64,000 nucleotides of DNA, taken from the NCBI GenBank assembly GCA_039619475.1, contig CM077116.1, positions 383,122,760 to 383,186,759 of the forward strand, given 5' to 3'. A program made the position numbers and the translations under genes. Below, in pieces: positions 26,401 through 39,500 of the stretch; the first letter of the stretch is position 1, and each line of letters starts with the position of its first letter. The stretch is from Icerya purchasi (taxonomy: Eukaryota; Arthropoda; Insecta; Hemiptera; Monophlebidae). Below the pieces are notes generated by a model that saw only the letters and a program-made list of their open reading frames with translations, had not been told where the DNA came from and did no database searches.

Positions 26401-26636
26401 GTAGAAAACAGTTCGTAATACGAATTCTAATATTTTAAAACACTATTTGTGAAACACGTTCGCAGCTAGAAATTTATTGAACAGAGAGAGAGAACGATGT
26501 TGTCTTTTTACATATAAAAGCTAGAAATACCCAACTGTATTTGATTTTTCTTTCTTAATACATACTATACATTTGCTAAGTAAAACTCTTTTTAAAATTA
26601 TCTGTGTCTTTGTTTTTGTTTAACCTATATATATCG
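23480..26636. other. AT-rich gene-free stretch
   Basis: It includes a 22-bp G run at about 24525-24546 and a minus-strand 97-codon frame at 24563-24270 that starts in that G run and is probably spurious. No gene, RNA or bounded transposon is recognised. Confidence 0.45.
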
Positions 26637-26776
26637 ATCTATTGGTGTATGTAGGCATTCCAGAGAACAAGTTAACCTAATCTTCCGCACTGTTTCCGTG
26701 AACAAGTTGGCCCAATCTCCCGCGCTGGCCCGGAAAATTCGGAGAGGCATTTTATACCTACTGTCGGGTTTTTATT

Positions 26777-26880
26777 ATTATTTTGTAATAATTCCTTGTC
26801 GTCGCCTGCGATCGAACTCAAAAGAGTTCCGCGACGGAATCGAAGCGCTCCGGCAATTAAGCTATCGCGAACAAAAATAA
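26777..26880 (-). mobile_element. tRNA-derived SINE head or tRNA pseudogene
   Basis: On the minus strand about 72 nt (26878-26805) show an A-box-like GATAGCTTAATTGCCGG and a B-box-like GAGTTCGATCGC at tRNA-like spacing. They are followed by an A-rich tail with AATAATAATAAAAA (to about 26777). The paired acceptor stem of a working tRNA is not evident, so a tRNA-related SINE or pseudogene is more likely than a tRNA gene. A short direct duplication containing AACAAGTT...CCGC lies nearby (26666-26730). Confidence 0.4.
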
Positions 26881-27540
26881 TTTTATTACAATTAAAAATA
26901 GCGATCTTTTTCGCGGCTAGTTACACTGTGAATACTAGGAAAAATGTGTTGGCGTTTTTTGTTAAATTTAAATATTAATACGTTTCCGTTCGTGTTTTCT
27001 GATTAATTTGAATTATACTCGGTAACATTAATTGTTTTAATTTAACAAGTTTATATATTTATAAGCTATAATTCGGACACAAAATTTAAAGTATCGGTTA
27101 ATTCCTATCATTGTCAACATCCGGGTTTCTAATCTTAAAATTAGGCCCTCCGGGCACCGAAAGCTCGAAATTTTTGAAAAAAATGATGTTGGTGTAAAGA
27201 TCGCTTTTTGTCGGGAATAAAATTGTATTTAATTTCCTTAACGAAACTTTCAAAGTTGGCGGAAAGTTCAAAAAAGCATATAAAATTATGTCTTTTTCTC
27301 TTAGCGGCGCGAAAAATCTGATTTTTTTGTTTTTTTCTACTTTAGTATTATGTAAATACGAAATATTATGGTTATCGTTAACTTAACACATACGGAGTAA
27401 CACCCTGAGAGCCCATGAAACATCATGCTTGACTGAACTTGTTTTTTTCAATTTGTAGTCAGTGATATTTAAACAAACTATAAACTATCAACTCTGCGCC
27501 ATTTCAAATAATGTAACATAACCGGGCTGAATTTGATTCT
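26881..27540. other. AT-rich gene-free stretch
   Basis: No supported feature is present. Confidence 0.5.
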
Positions 27541-27794
27541 AATACACATTTGTTATTTTATCTTTTTTATTCGTATCTAGCATGTTTGTTTGGGAATGCG
27601 TTCTTCAAAAGTTTCTTCTGTTATCTATGGTTTTAATTTTTTTTTTTTTTTTTTTTTAATGGCCGCCAGGCCATAAAAAAAAAAAAAAAAAAAAAAAATT
27701 AAAACCATAGATAACAGAAGAAACTTTTGAAGAACGCATTCCCAAACAAACATGCTAGATACGAATAAAAAAGATAAAATAACAAATGTGTATT
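27541..27794. repeat. Near-perfect 254-bp palindrome centred on a LINE 3' terminus
   Basis: Arms of about 125 bp (27541-27666 and 27669-27794) are reverse complements over their whole length with at most one or two differences. They meet at ATGGCC-GCCA-GGCCAT. The centre, GCCGCCAGGCCAT followed by a long A run, is identical to the 3' terminus of the full-length LINE (40981-40993 plus poly-A). It may be a biological inverted duplication around a LINE tail or a fold-back artefact of sequencing or assembly. Confidence 0.9.
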
Positions 27795-30520
27795 ATTTAT
27801 AAGTAGCGATCTCGCATTCGTTGTTTCGCATATATATGTATGTTCTGTTTTTTTTTTTATTTTAAAAGAAATCAAACGCATCATATTGCAGTGGAAAACG
27901 GTATATCTCGCGAAAAATTTCTAATAGCAGTAAATGGATGTTTTATGATGACATAGAAATAAATATATTAAGCCATGTTTCTCACAATGACAATATTTAG
28001 CAGATGATGCTTAAAAATCACCGCGCAGGTAATTCGTAAAAAGGCATGAGTAAAAACCCTCTCTCTCTCTCTCTCTCTCTAAACGATCCACGTCCAAAAA
28101 AGTCTCTTTGTCGTAAAGATTCACGCCTAAAAGATCCTACCTAAAAGACGGTATCCCCCCGAGGAAACACTGCGATTAGTTTTGTAATTTTTTTGTTAGT
28201 TTTTTTTTCTCGGTAACATTGAATTGTCACAAGGGGTAATATTTATAAATTAATCTAAAAGTCCTTTTTTTTTTTTAATTCCACCGTACTCGTTACGAAA
28301 CTAAATCCTAGTTGGCTAGTCTATCTAAAGAATGGAAAAAAAGACCGGTAAAGTTGCTTTTATTTCCTTATCTCACCGGAAATGGCTTTTTGTGATAATC
28401 AAATTAAACGAAAACTACCTACTCTGTTCATCTTTTATCGGCCCATTTTTTTTGTAAATTATCAAAAATTACACCAGTCATTCTGCGCTAAAAAAAAAAA
28501 AAAAAACGGAGTTGCTTTTGAGTAGAATGAAATCAAAAGTTGGTGTGAATAATAAAGAGGGGATTCAGAAACGCCTTTAAAATAGTTTGCGTAGTCGTGC
28601 TGAAAATTAGTCGAAATGTCAACGGCATCGTAAGATCAGAGTTATACCCGATATCGATGTTTTCGCTTTTGGCTGTTATCGCTATAATTCGTTTGCGGCA
28701 TCATTATTCTTTTCTCAACCTTTCCATCATCGGTTGTTTTTATTAATTTTTTTTTTTTTTCCCCGGCTCGTGAACCAATTAGAAAGGGAAGGAATCAGTC
28801 ATGATACGATATCCGATATGACGTTGAATTAATATTAAAGAAGCGAAAATAGAAGAAAAATTTTACACGCTTTCGCGAAACGTAGATCATAGCTTGCTAT
28901 GACGATGCGCTATTATCGAGTGGTGTGCATTGTTCAATTAGACTCGTACCTAATAAAAGCTGGCCCTCCGTTCTAGCGTTGAAATTATTCAAACGCTATC
29001 CTCGCGCCGTATAGGACGACCCGGAACGAAAGAGATCGACGCACCTGAAATCGTTTTAGCCGGGACAATATAGAAAGCGAAGAAAAACGTTGAAATCGTC
29101 AGACACATGCTTAGGTCATTGCCGCTGATACAGTGCAGAGTTGTTAGTGTAACGAGGCCGTCTAATAACCCGTTCGCTATTGTTTATTTTATCAATCGTC
29201 AATGAATTTTTTAACGCCTTATCAGTCCAGTCTTCCTCTTTTCTTCATCGTGCAACCGGTTTTTCCTATTGTTTTCGGTAAATAATTTTTACACATTATC
29301 ACCATGCAAAGGTAAATTGAAAAAAAAACAACTAATTTTTAACAAGACAAAAAATTAAAATACTATCAATGATAGATACGAACTGGCGCGATTATTTCTT
29401 CAAAATTCAAAATTATTTGTTTCGGTTGCGTGTGATTATACATATATTTAGCGCTATTTCGTAGAAGGAATTAATATACACGTGCCGAATATCGGTATCA
29501 GATTTTATCATGATCGTAAAGTTCAATGCACGGTGAAGGTATACATTGTTGCGTGAGAGTGTTTACGATTTAGCGTTCGGTAAGATCTGATAAATTCCCG
29601 ATATATTCGCGGATGGCAGGTGGCTGTGCCGGTAAGTGTATATTAATTCCGGAAAAGTCGTGTTGTGTTCGGCTAGCAGAACTACCTATTAGCTATGGTA
29701 GTGCAGGTACCGCGCAAGTAACATCCACTATGCGTCGAGTAACAGGTAAAGCGACAGATAGAATTCGTGAAATTGTTCTATTGCGGTATAATTAGTAGAA
29801 ACTAGGATTCGGATTTTGCATATAGTGCATATTTTTTTTGCCTGTAGCTGACGTTTCGATATTTCGTATAGAGGCATTTCGAGGGTTGTAGATTCGGAAT
29901 TTAATAATGCGTACAAATGCATATTTCGAACGTCAGTGGCATATAAATGCATATTTTGGACGTTTCCGGTAAATTTTGCATATTTTCAGGATTTTTACAT
30001 ATTTTTTTCATAACTACACAAGAAAATACGCAAACCGCAAATTCGAAACGATAGGAAGATTATTATTGTTTTATTTTTTGTCAAGTATATTCGATGATAG
30101 TCTCTTTTCGTGTGTTTATGAAAGCAAAAAAAAAAAGAAAAAAAGTATTTCTCCTTGTCGGTCGTATGACCACCATTGTTGTCCTCTTTACGAACAGAAT
30201 ATCTTTCTGCAAGTAAAAAAAAAAAAACCTTTTTGCCTTCTTCATAAATAAAACGAATTTGAACAGAGTATTTACTTTTCGACCTTTTAGGATTTTTAAA
30301 TTTATATTGTCGATTGTCTGAGCTGAACAATAGTGTCTCGGCCAACAAAAACAAATACCGGTAGTTAACAACGCTACATTATCATCGACTTTGTGATGGG
30401 TAAATGTGAACCATGTATACGTGTACGTACACATATATGTATATGTATATATACACTTGTAACTTGTGTCACAAATTTGATCTAGACATGCTGTCTTCAA
30501 TGTCTAGTAGATCATTGACA
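27795..30520. other. Gene-free stretch with minor repeats
   Basis: It contains a (CT)n run at about 28061-28080 and a GC-richer patch at about 28890-29100. At 29800-30010 several TGCATATTT units recur. At 29612 an ATG-led frame runs straight into a GTAAGT donor (29630), as a short first exon might, but nothing confirms it. No gene is called. Confidence 0.35.
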
Positions 30521-31100
30521 GTTTTTTTTTGTTTTTTAGGGGGGGGGGCAACCAAGGGCGCGGACCCATCATCTAACAATTACGAACAGGGATTAAATTT
30601 TAATATATCGAGAAATAGAGGAAATGAACTCTGCTAAAGCTAGAACAGCATCTGGTGAAGGAAAGGAAAGTATGTAGGAAGCACAGAAAGGAATTTAAGA
30701 TGTAAGAACTTAGTGTAGAGAAGGGAGCGCTCCTGCACAAGAAGAGAACATTCAAAAAGGATATGATCCGCATCACAAATGCAGTCGTGATTCAAAGGAT
30801 GAAAAATACAATGTGGAGAAGAAACAATAGAAAAACGAAAAAGAGACGAAGGAAGACAATTATGGTTGAAACGAAGACGTGTTATGGGGGAAATAATGAA
30901 TCGACTGAGGCCAGGAAAGTCAGCAAACCAAGACCGCGATAAGGGAAGAGGCTGTATTAGTTTGTAAAAGGAATGAGGATTACAAAAGGAATGTAGACAT
31001 CCGACCATGATTTGAGTTGTGATTGGCAGTTTCAATTCAGCTAAATGAAGTGTCAGATGAAAACGAAATCTCTTATACTCCATTTGAAGTGACCGCATTT
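30521..31100 (-). mobile_element. LINE-A copy 4, 5'-truncated, minus strand
   Basis: A 152-codon minus-strand frame (31098-30640) is the C-terminal part of a LINE ORF2. It contains RLRFNHNCLPSSLFRFSIV and the Cys/His cluster CICDADHILFEC, both shared with the copies at 9924 and 14460. The 3' UTR ends with GATGATGGGTCCGCGCCC, then CTTGGTTG and a C run, then an A tail seen as a T-rich run at 30521-30537. Its terminal sequence also resembles the end of LINE-B (43522). Confidence 0.75.
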
Positions 31101-31975
31101 AAATAATTTTTGAAAATGTAGAATATATTCTTATTTTTAAATATAATAATTTCTAAGTTTAGATTTAATATTTAATGTTTTTTTTTTTTTTTTTAATTTA
31201 AATTAATGTAATAGAAGAAAATGCAGCATGTTAATAAAAATTCGAGACGATAAACTAAAGGATTTTATTATTTACACGACAATTTTAAATATTAATTAAA
31301 ATATACTTGTCGTTAGATAATTTTAATAAATTTTTGGCCTATGAATTTTCAATATGGTTTTATTTCGTGTATTGCAGGAATATTGTAAGTAAATATCTCA
31401 GTACGTTATCTTTTTCTCTTCTATACTTTGTATAAAATGATCAAAATTTACAATCTTACCGGTATTGACACAAGATAATCACAAAAATCCTATCTTAACA
31501 TTTAACTTTCATTACATAAAATTAGGACACTTTTTGGTACATGAAATTGTGACATTTTTCGTTACAAAATTTAATTATATATATATATATATATATTAAG
31601 TCGGTAAAAATTAAAATATAACAAACGTTACATAAAATTGGGTCATTTTATTTTCAAATACAACTCGAAATATATTAGAATTGAAAATTTAATAACATAT
31701 CTGAAAATTAGAAAAAAAAATCTGATGTGGAGAACACATGATTTCCTTGTAAAACCATTAAATATTAAAACAAGTGAGTAGTAAATAAATGTTATAACAA
31801 CCCTGAGTACAAAATTTTGATTTTCTACGGTTACCCGTTTTTATGAGAAAAATTCCACGAAACCCTTCAAGAGAAGTTTGGTCTAACCGTTTGTAACCAA
31901 AATTGGATAACAATACCGAGTACAAAATTTCGTCTTTCTACGGCTAGCCATTTTTGAGTTACGAGAAAAATTCGG
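31101..31975. other. AT-rich stretch ending in a two-unit repeat
   Basis: A (TA)n of about 20 bp lies at 31577-31597. At about 31803-31860 and 31915-31975 two diverged units share the phrases GAGTACAAAATTT, TTCTACGG(T/C)TA and GAGAAAAATTC. A similar phrase, TTCTGCGACTAGTCGCTTTTG, occurs at about 41117 to the right of the LINE. No gene is seen. Confidence 0.4.
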
Positions 31976-31980
31976 CCCCA

Positions 31981-34507
31981 CTCGAATTGCGCACCGTAAT
32001 TTACCTAAGTCGATGGTTAAAAAAAGGTCTGTAATCTCCACACACGAATTGCGCACCGGAAGTTTGCAGGTATGAAATATAAAAAAAAAACGAAAACGAC
32101 GCTCGGACCATAATCGCTGTTCGCTGGACTAAGGGTTTCCAAAACTGATGGCGCTTGATCATAGTACTATATTTTTAATGTTCGATAACTTTCAACATTT
32201 TTACGTATCCTATTTTTGACAATTAATTTTTAATAATCTACTGATGAAAAATACTCTACACCTGTCTATGTATTAAAAATCATTCCTGTATAATAACGGT
32301 TTATTAAAAAATATTTGAGAATACGCCAGATTAATTTTAAAAATACTTCGTAATTGTTTAAACTTCTAATTCCATTTTTGTTTTTAAAACAAGTAGTTCC
32401 GATAAATAACTGTGATATATTTATGTTTTAATCATTAAAAATTGATTTTGGCTTTTGCAATTTACCAGTTAGCTCAACTTTCAGTAATTTAGCTTACTCC
32501 TAATTGTGTCTACATTTCTGATTCTTTATCTTTCTAGTTTCAAATGAATTATATTTATGATTAAACGTGTATACTACCTCTTGACATAGCGGCAGTTAAA
32601 ATTTTTCCTTATTTGTAAGTTATTATTTTTAATAAAATATTTCACTTTCATATACACGTTAATGTTAATTTCGTGTTATCATTAATGTTAAGCAATTATC
32701 AGTGTTAACAGTTTTATTATGGGGATGAATATTTCTAGAACAGTTTGAATTCTACAAAGCTCCTGTAAAATAACAATTTTGAAACATCATTTTATTTCTA
32801 TGATTAAAAATAGATCAGTAATTTAAACATTGTCAAATTACTGTTATGTACTTATTATAAGCCGGATGATAATTTTTGATGTTTTTTTATGAGGAAAAAT
32901 TATGACGCTTACACGTTAAAATGTAAAGCTATATACAAAAAAATAGTATTAAATGCTCTTTCAGAAAATGCTAACGTTCGAACAACTCTTCTAACCTCTG
33001 AGCGCTAAAAGTCGCGCAACGAGTTAAGAATATGTAATATGACAAATTTAAAATTATTTAAAAATTACTTCAAAATGCATAAATCACCAACCGATATTAT
33101 TCCTGAAATTTAAAATATACAATAAACAACAAAAACTTTGCATCGCAATAAACATTTCCAATAAGCACTTAATTTAAACCCCATTTGCATCTAAAAACGG
33201 CAAACGAATGTAGTTTTTGGAAATATACAAACGGATACTTTGGAAAGAAAAATATAACGATATTTTAGCTTTAAATTTAAATTACCGGCGGGTGCTGGAA
33301 ACTTGAAAGTTCAAAAAAAAAAATGTTTTCCCGGGCATGTTCTGTATTAATGGAAAACATTACACGGAAGTAATGAAACCATATTTCAGTGTTGCTTCTA
33401 AGAATTACTTTTTTATTCTGATAACCTAAATTTGAGTTTAAACTTCTACTTCTTTATCATTTATCTAACAAAATACATTAGTACCAACCAAATGTGCGCA
33501 AAAATATCTATTACCTAGAATAGAAACTATTTAATTTACAATAAACTACAAATTACAAAAACTTGACGAAGGAAAATTATCTTGTTAAATCCAACTAACA
33601 TTTAAAGAAACAAGGTAGTACTCGTACTAACACTATTTATTTACGTAATTATTATTATTGTAAGTTTTATTATTAAATTATTTTAAATAGGATTTTATTT
33701 TAATGATAAATTTTTGCGTTGTCATTTAAAATTTAAGTAGAATACTATGTATTGTTTGATGGTACACTAAATGAAAAAATTACGATTTTTAACAAATTTG
33801 GTTTTAATTCAAATGACAATTTATAACTGAGATTGAACACTGATTAATGGATAAAATAAAATCTGAACTGAAACTTTCCCGAAACTCGGTTCCTTCAAAC
33901 TCGTAAGTAACTCTACATTATAACAACATATTTAATTTGTCAAACTCGAAAATTTTACATGGTCACATTTATATTTTATGTACATTAATCAGTTGATATG
34001 AAAGTATTTTGTATTAACGTGAAATAGAAGCTTCATGAAACATAATATGCCGTGCGCTGAAAATTCTACTGATTCAGTTAGAAAGTGTAATTTACGTTAT
34101 TTTATGTAATATTCGTGCAAAAATTATTCTATTTTGTGCAACATTTCTTTAAATATGTGTACATTCCCTAGAGGTTATTAAAAATATTTCGAATAACAAT
34201 CGTACTGCTCTAACGGGATAGTAGCCTATTTTTCGCAAACGTTAAAGGCTTTTTTAATCGACTGAAATGTAGTTCGGTTATTATTCCAAATAGTAAACGT
34301 TTCATTACGATAACACATTTTGGAAGTCACTGAAAGAGAGCGACTTTTACTCATTTTTTAAATCCTTCATCGATTTTATAAAATCAGAGTATTTTTTTTA
34401 AAGGCGGTGCGCAATTCGAGTTGTCAGCGGGTGGGCTATTTCGGGTCTGGTGCGCAATTCGTGTGTGACTTGTCACTGTGTTAGTGGTTGGTGCGCAATT
34501 CGTGTGT
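31981..34507. mobile_element. 2.5-kb block bounded by inverted clusters of a 17-bp motif
   Basis: CACACGAATTGCGCACC or a close variant occurs at 31981-31994 and 32041-32056 in one orientation, and three times in the opposite orientation at 34406-34420, 34449-34465 and 34490-34507. It was not noticed elsewhere in the window. Clustered subterminal repeats in opposite orientation are typical of DNA transposons such as CACTA-like or foldback elements. The interior is AT-rich and without coding capacity. Exact termini and a target duplication could not be fixed. Confidence 0.5.
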
Positions 34508-34522
34508 CCCCAAAAATTCTAT

Positions 34523-34537
34523 AAAACTCTCCGAGAG
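34523..34537. repeat. Target-site duplication, left copy, of the full-length LINE
   Basis: AAAACTCTCCGAGAG here is repeated at 41016-41030 directly after the LINE poly-A. Confidence 0.85.
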
Positions 34538-34761
34538 CAAGTTCAATTAGAACGTGAGTAATTCGGAGGTGTTTGGTCGCGTTCGTTTAGTGCGTTGTTC
34601 GTTGTCTTCGAATAATTCCTAAAGTATTTAACTTAAGCCTACACATACGGAACTACATTTACATTTACACGCATCTTCACACGCATACACACACACTCAA
34701 CTTTCAAATTTAATCCCGGTGCCTGGTATAACACCGATATATTGTTTATTTTATCTTAACG

Positions 34762-36261
34762 ATGTCTGAGGAGGGGGCCGGTACAGACCGGCCGCCGGAT
34801 GATATAATGGTCATAGATGATAATTCAAGTTTCTCTGTTATCTCGAGTAATCGTAATTATACTGATAAGCCTGAGATATAACAAACAAAGATGTTTCTAT
34901 TGCTAATTCAATTTTCGAAACAGGTAACAATTCTAACAGCTGTGATAGTTCTAACTCTAGCAATCCCGATAAAGACAAAAATAACGTTAATGATAATTCT
35001 AACGCTGAAACAAGAGCAGCAGTTTTCTCAGAAAATAAAAATAATTATTCCCCGAGCAATTTCAGTAATGACAATTATAAAGTTTTTATAGAAAAAATAA
35101 ATTCGGATAGTAATGTCAGAACATCGATTAGTGCATTAAAAATAGCTGAATTAATAAGAAAACAGCCTTTTTATAAAAACATAATCGAAATAAAAAAAGT
35201 AAGCCGTAATAGAGTAATAGTACAACTCTCTTCTTATATCACAGCTAATGAAACGGTGAATAGCTCTCTCTTTATAAATAATGGATACAAGGCATATATC
35301 CCCTCGTATCTCATCTCACGGGTGGGCGTTATTAAGGGTGTAGATTTAGATTATTCTGAAGACCAGCTGATCGAAATGATAAATTGCGATCCGTTCATTG
35401 TTAATAATATCAAACGTTTAAATAGAAAATGTTTCTCTAAAGGTGAGATAAGTTATGTCCCCAGTACCTCTGTACTTGTTTCCTTCGAAGGACAAAACCT
35501 TCCTTCTTATGTGTTTCTTTGGCACGTTAGATTTCAGTGTGACCCTTTCGTCAGAAGAATTCGGCAATGTTTCCGTTGTCTACGATATGGTCACGTGGCA
35601 AATCAATGTAAAGGAAGTGCCAGATGTGATAAATGCGGTGAGAATGATCATACGGCAGATACGTGCAAAAATGAATTTGTATCATGCGTTCATTGCAGAA
35701 GTAGTCACAAATCGTCGGATAATAATTGCCCCGAAAAAAAGCGACAATCTTTAATTAACGAATTAATGGCCAATCACAATCTAGGTTATCATGAAGCAGC
35801 TATTGAAATACCCCAAACGTATAAACAGCAACATCTTTATTCTAATAAATTAAGTTATAATAGATTTTCATTGCTGCCGCATGATGACAGCTTCCCCGCT
35901 CTTGTTCATGATCAGCCTACACAGGCTCATCCAGCAGGCGTCCCTGTCTTTAAGCCAAAACCGATTTCTAAACGCACAGGATTTCACGATTCCAATCAAT
36001 TAGTAGACTCAAATTTAAAACGGTCTGTTTCATTCTTCTCTTCTGATGAAGACGGGAAAGCAACGAAAAGAACGAATACGGCAAGGGTAACAATTCCGAA
36101 AAGCCAAACTGTTAAAATAATGGAGAAATCTGATCTAGATAAAACGATCAAAACCAGGTCCGTCTGGATCTAAAACTAGTTCGATTAAAAGCAATATCGT
36201 AGACCCGAAGGGTAATAAACAGAGTATTCGGAAAAATCCTATGATCTCTAATAAAAAGTAA
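34762..36261 (+). pseudogene. LINE ORF1 (gag-like, CCHC zinc knuckles), two frameshifts
   Basis: ORF1 would encode the nucleic-acid-binding gag-like protein that packages LINE RNA. The start ATG at 34762 opens a frame (MSEEGAGTDRPPDD) that stops at about 34879. A one-base shift there continues into a long open frame without an ATG (about 34876-36173). That frame carries an N/S-rich N-terminus, a segment containing YKVFIEKI and ISALKIAELIRK, then three zinc knuckles at about 35560-35730: CX2CX4HX4C, CX2CX4HX4C and a CX2CX3HX6C variant. A second one-base shift near 36150 would extend the frame to the stop at 36261. The 305-codon piece from 35256 has only a GTG start and is not the true N-terminus. 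Confidence 0.85.
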
Positions 36262-36549
36262 ATATTATATAACGTTAATATTGTATAATGGGAATTTTAT
36301 TTTATTTTATTCTATTTTTCCATTAGTTATATAATAAACATTCATAATTATCGTGATAATACAACTAATTTTAAATTATAATAATTTTAAATTCCGTTCA
36401 TTCACAGTATTATACCATAATTAATTAGTATTATTTAAATAGATTTTTTCCTACAAGATAAAATAACTGGGATATTCATTTAAGTTTAGTAAAATAGCTA
36501 CTTATGGTAATTGCATACACTAATCAGCCTCGAACCTAACCTTTTTTAA

Positions 36550-39500
36550 TTCTATTCTATTTTTATTCTTCCTTATTCCACATTGCTTAGGGTAGTTCAA
36601 TGGAATGCCCGTAGCATCTTGTGTAATTTGTGCGAGTTTGAGGTTTTTGTATTTAATAATAACTTTGATATAATATTATTATGTGAAACTTGGTTATCCC
36701 CCGATAAACAGTTCCACTTAAGAAATTACAGCTGTTATCGTGATGACAGAGCCGACGGGTACGGCGGCGTCGCCATACTAGTGAGAAATGACATTGATCA
36801 TGATCTGATTCAAACTAATTTAAAATCATTTAGTAACAATTCGGAATCTAATGCAGTTTCCATCAGGGTAAATGTTTGTAATTCTTCATTTTATTTTATA
36901 TCATATTATTCTCCCCCGGGACATCTTATCAATCCAACATCTGTTTCAGCTACTCTTGCCAGTTTAAGTTCGTGGCCTATAATTTTCAGTGGAGATTTTA
37001 ATGCTTTGAATAGGATGTGGGGCTGCAATTGCAATGATAGTAAGGGAGCAGCAGTCATAGAAATTCTCTCTGAATCTAATCTGTGCCTTTTAAATGACGG
37101 TACACCGACTAAAATTCCTCATCCATCTCGGTTTATGAATCCGGTTGATTTGACGATGGTGTCGCCCGATATTTATCCCGATTGTTCATGGTCAGTATTT
37201 CCCGATTCTCTTGGTAGCGACCATCTTCCCATATTATTTGAAATCAATAACACACATAGAAATCCTTCATCATTCCCTGAAATCAAGGAAGTCGACCAAA
37301 GGAAGCGCTGGAAACTCTTAGATGGTGATTGGGGAAAATTTAGAAATATTATGGAACAGGAGGTAGGTAAAATCCAGATGGAAACTACCCCATTGGGACA
37401 GTATAATCTTTTTCTAAAAATGTTAAGCTCTGCCTTGGATCAATCTTTTCCGAAACCATCTCCATATTTAGGTAACAAACCGGCTTCTCCCTGGTGGAAC
37501 AGGGAATGCGGGGAAAAGATCAAAGAACGGAATCAGGCACTAAACGTTTTTCGAAGAAGTGGTACGATGCAAGCTTACCTTGAATATAAAAGGATTAATG
37601 CGGAAACACGTAGACTTCTCAAAAGCACCAAAAGAGCCTCTTGGAGGAGATTTTGCTCATCGTTTAATCGAAACACTCCGCTCAAAGTTATCTGGTCTTT
37701 AGCTAAACGATTCAAGAATAAGAATTTCCACTTCACATCTCTAAAAAGTGATTGTTGGTTCGACCAGTTTACTTGCTCTGTAGCCCCGTGTTATGTTCCT
37801 TGCATCTCGGAAGTATATGGAATCGAGCTTGAAAACAATTATCAACAATCTCATATTCTGTCCAATCCCATATCAGTCGAGGAACTAGGATTGGCATTAA
37901 AGAATAAAGGTAAAGATTCTTCGCCGGGGATAGACGGTATTACTTATTCGATTCTGAAAAATTTAGGGAACAAGGCGAAAAGCGTTCTGGTACACATATT
38001 TAATGAATTGTTATTCAACTCAGTCACTCCTCTTGAATGGACACAATTCATAATAATTCCTATTTTAAAATCCGGTAAATCTCCGTTAGAAGCTATGTCT
38101 TACAGACCGATCTCACTGGCTTCTTGTGTTAGAAAAACATTCGAAATAGTCATTAATAATAGGCTTGTTTGGTGGATAGAGAATAAAAAAATCTTCCCAG
38201 CCGGAATGTTCGGATTTAGACCGGGCCTTGGAACGTTAGATTGCACTGCTCATTTAGTAAACGAAATCTATGCTTCTTTTTTGAGAAAGGAATTCCTTTC
38301 GGCCATTTTTCTGGATATCAAGGGGGCATTTGATAATGTTAGTATTCTGACATTACATCAGCAGCTAGTAAGTATAGGAGTTCCAACAGTCTTGGCTAAG
38401 TACATCAGCAACTTGTTTCTCAACAGAAAACTTAAATTTTTGAACCCGGTCACCAAGGAAATGGTTGGTAGAGTTGCTTACACGGGTTTGGCACAGGGAT
38501 CAATTTTAAGCCCGGTTTTGTTTAATATCTATGTACATTCAGTCTTCAGCATACGGTTGCCACATAACTCACAAATTTTCTCCTATGCTGATGATTTTAT
38601 CATACTGAATAGAAATAAAGAGATAAAGGAATGTACAGTAGAGAGCAATCAGTCAGTCTACTTATGTGGCAAATTCTTTCAGGAAATTAAACTGGAAATT
38701 TCCCCTGCTAAGTCCACTGTTGTGATATTCACATTAAGACCCTACAACGCAGAATGTATTAAGATAAAAATAAATGGGATTAATATCGCGCATAAATCTT
38801 ATGTGAAGTACTTGGGATTGTATTTGGATTCAAGGCTTACTTGGGCTCGTCACATCCAAATACTTCAAAGTCAAATCTTGAAAACACTGAACCCCCTGAA
38901 GGCTATTGGAAACGCTTCATGGGGATCCGACCCTGTAATTATAGCCTTGTTATATAAATCACTGATACTTTCCAGAATTGATTACGGCTCGATATTTTAT
39001 GGCTCAGCCTCCAAATCGAACCTTAGGAAACTAAATACTCTACAGAATATCGGACTTAGACTTATAACAGGAAATGTTCGATCCGCTCCAGTAGCGGGTC
39101 TTGAAGCGGAGACGAAGATTGCCCCACTACAGTTAAGAAGAAATATGTTGGCGGATAGATTTTTATTAAAGTACTGTAATTATAGTTATCCGCATCTGCT
39201 TAATATTACTTATAGTATTAGTAATATCTGGAGATTTCTTTCCTCTAAACTACCGTTATTATCAGCCAGAATTCCTCAATACTATAAATATTGTCCGGCC
39301 CTAATTCCTAAATATCCATCTAAATATTTCAGAATTCCATACGAAATTAACCTTATTAACTTAAACATTAATACAACATTATTTGACAATATTAGACATA
39401 ATCAGAATACTCTTCTCGGTCGGGAAGCAGATCTTACTACCGCATTAGAGACAGCATTTTCTGGATATTCCAAAATCTTCACTGATGGCTCCAAATCCGG

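Noticed and set aside
29612..29634. Short ATG exon with GTAAGT donor, perhaps a 5' exon of the P450 or another gene
   Set aside because: Only seven codons precede the donor, and no partner exon or promoter could be tied to it.
35455..35754. 99-codon frame inside LINE ORF1
   Set aside because: It overlaps the zinc-knuckle coding frame in another phase and is a shadow.
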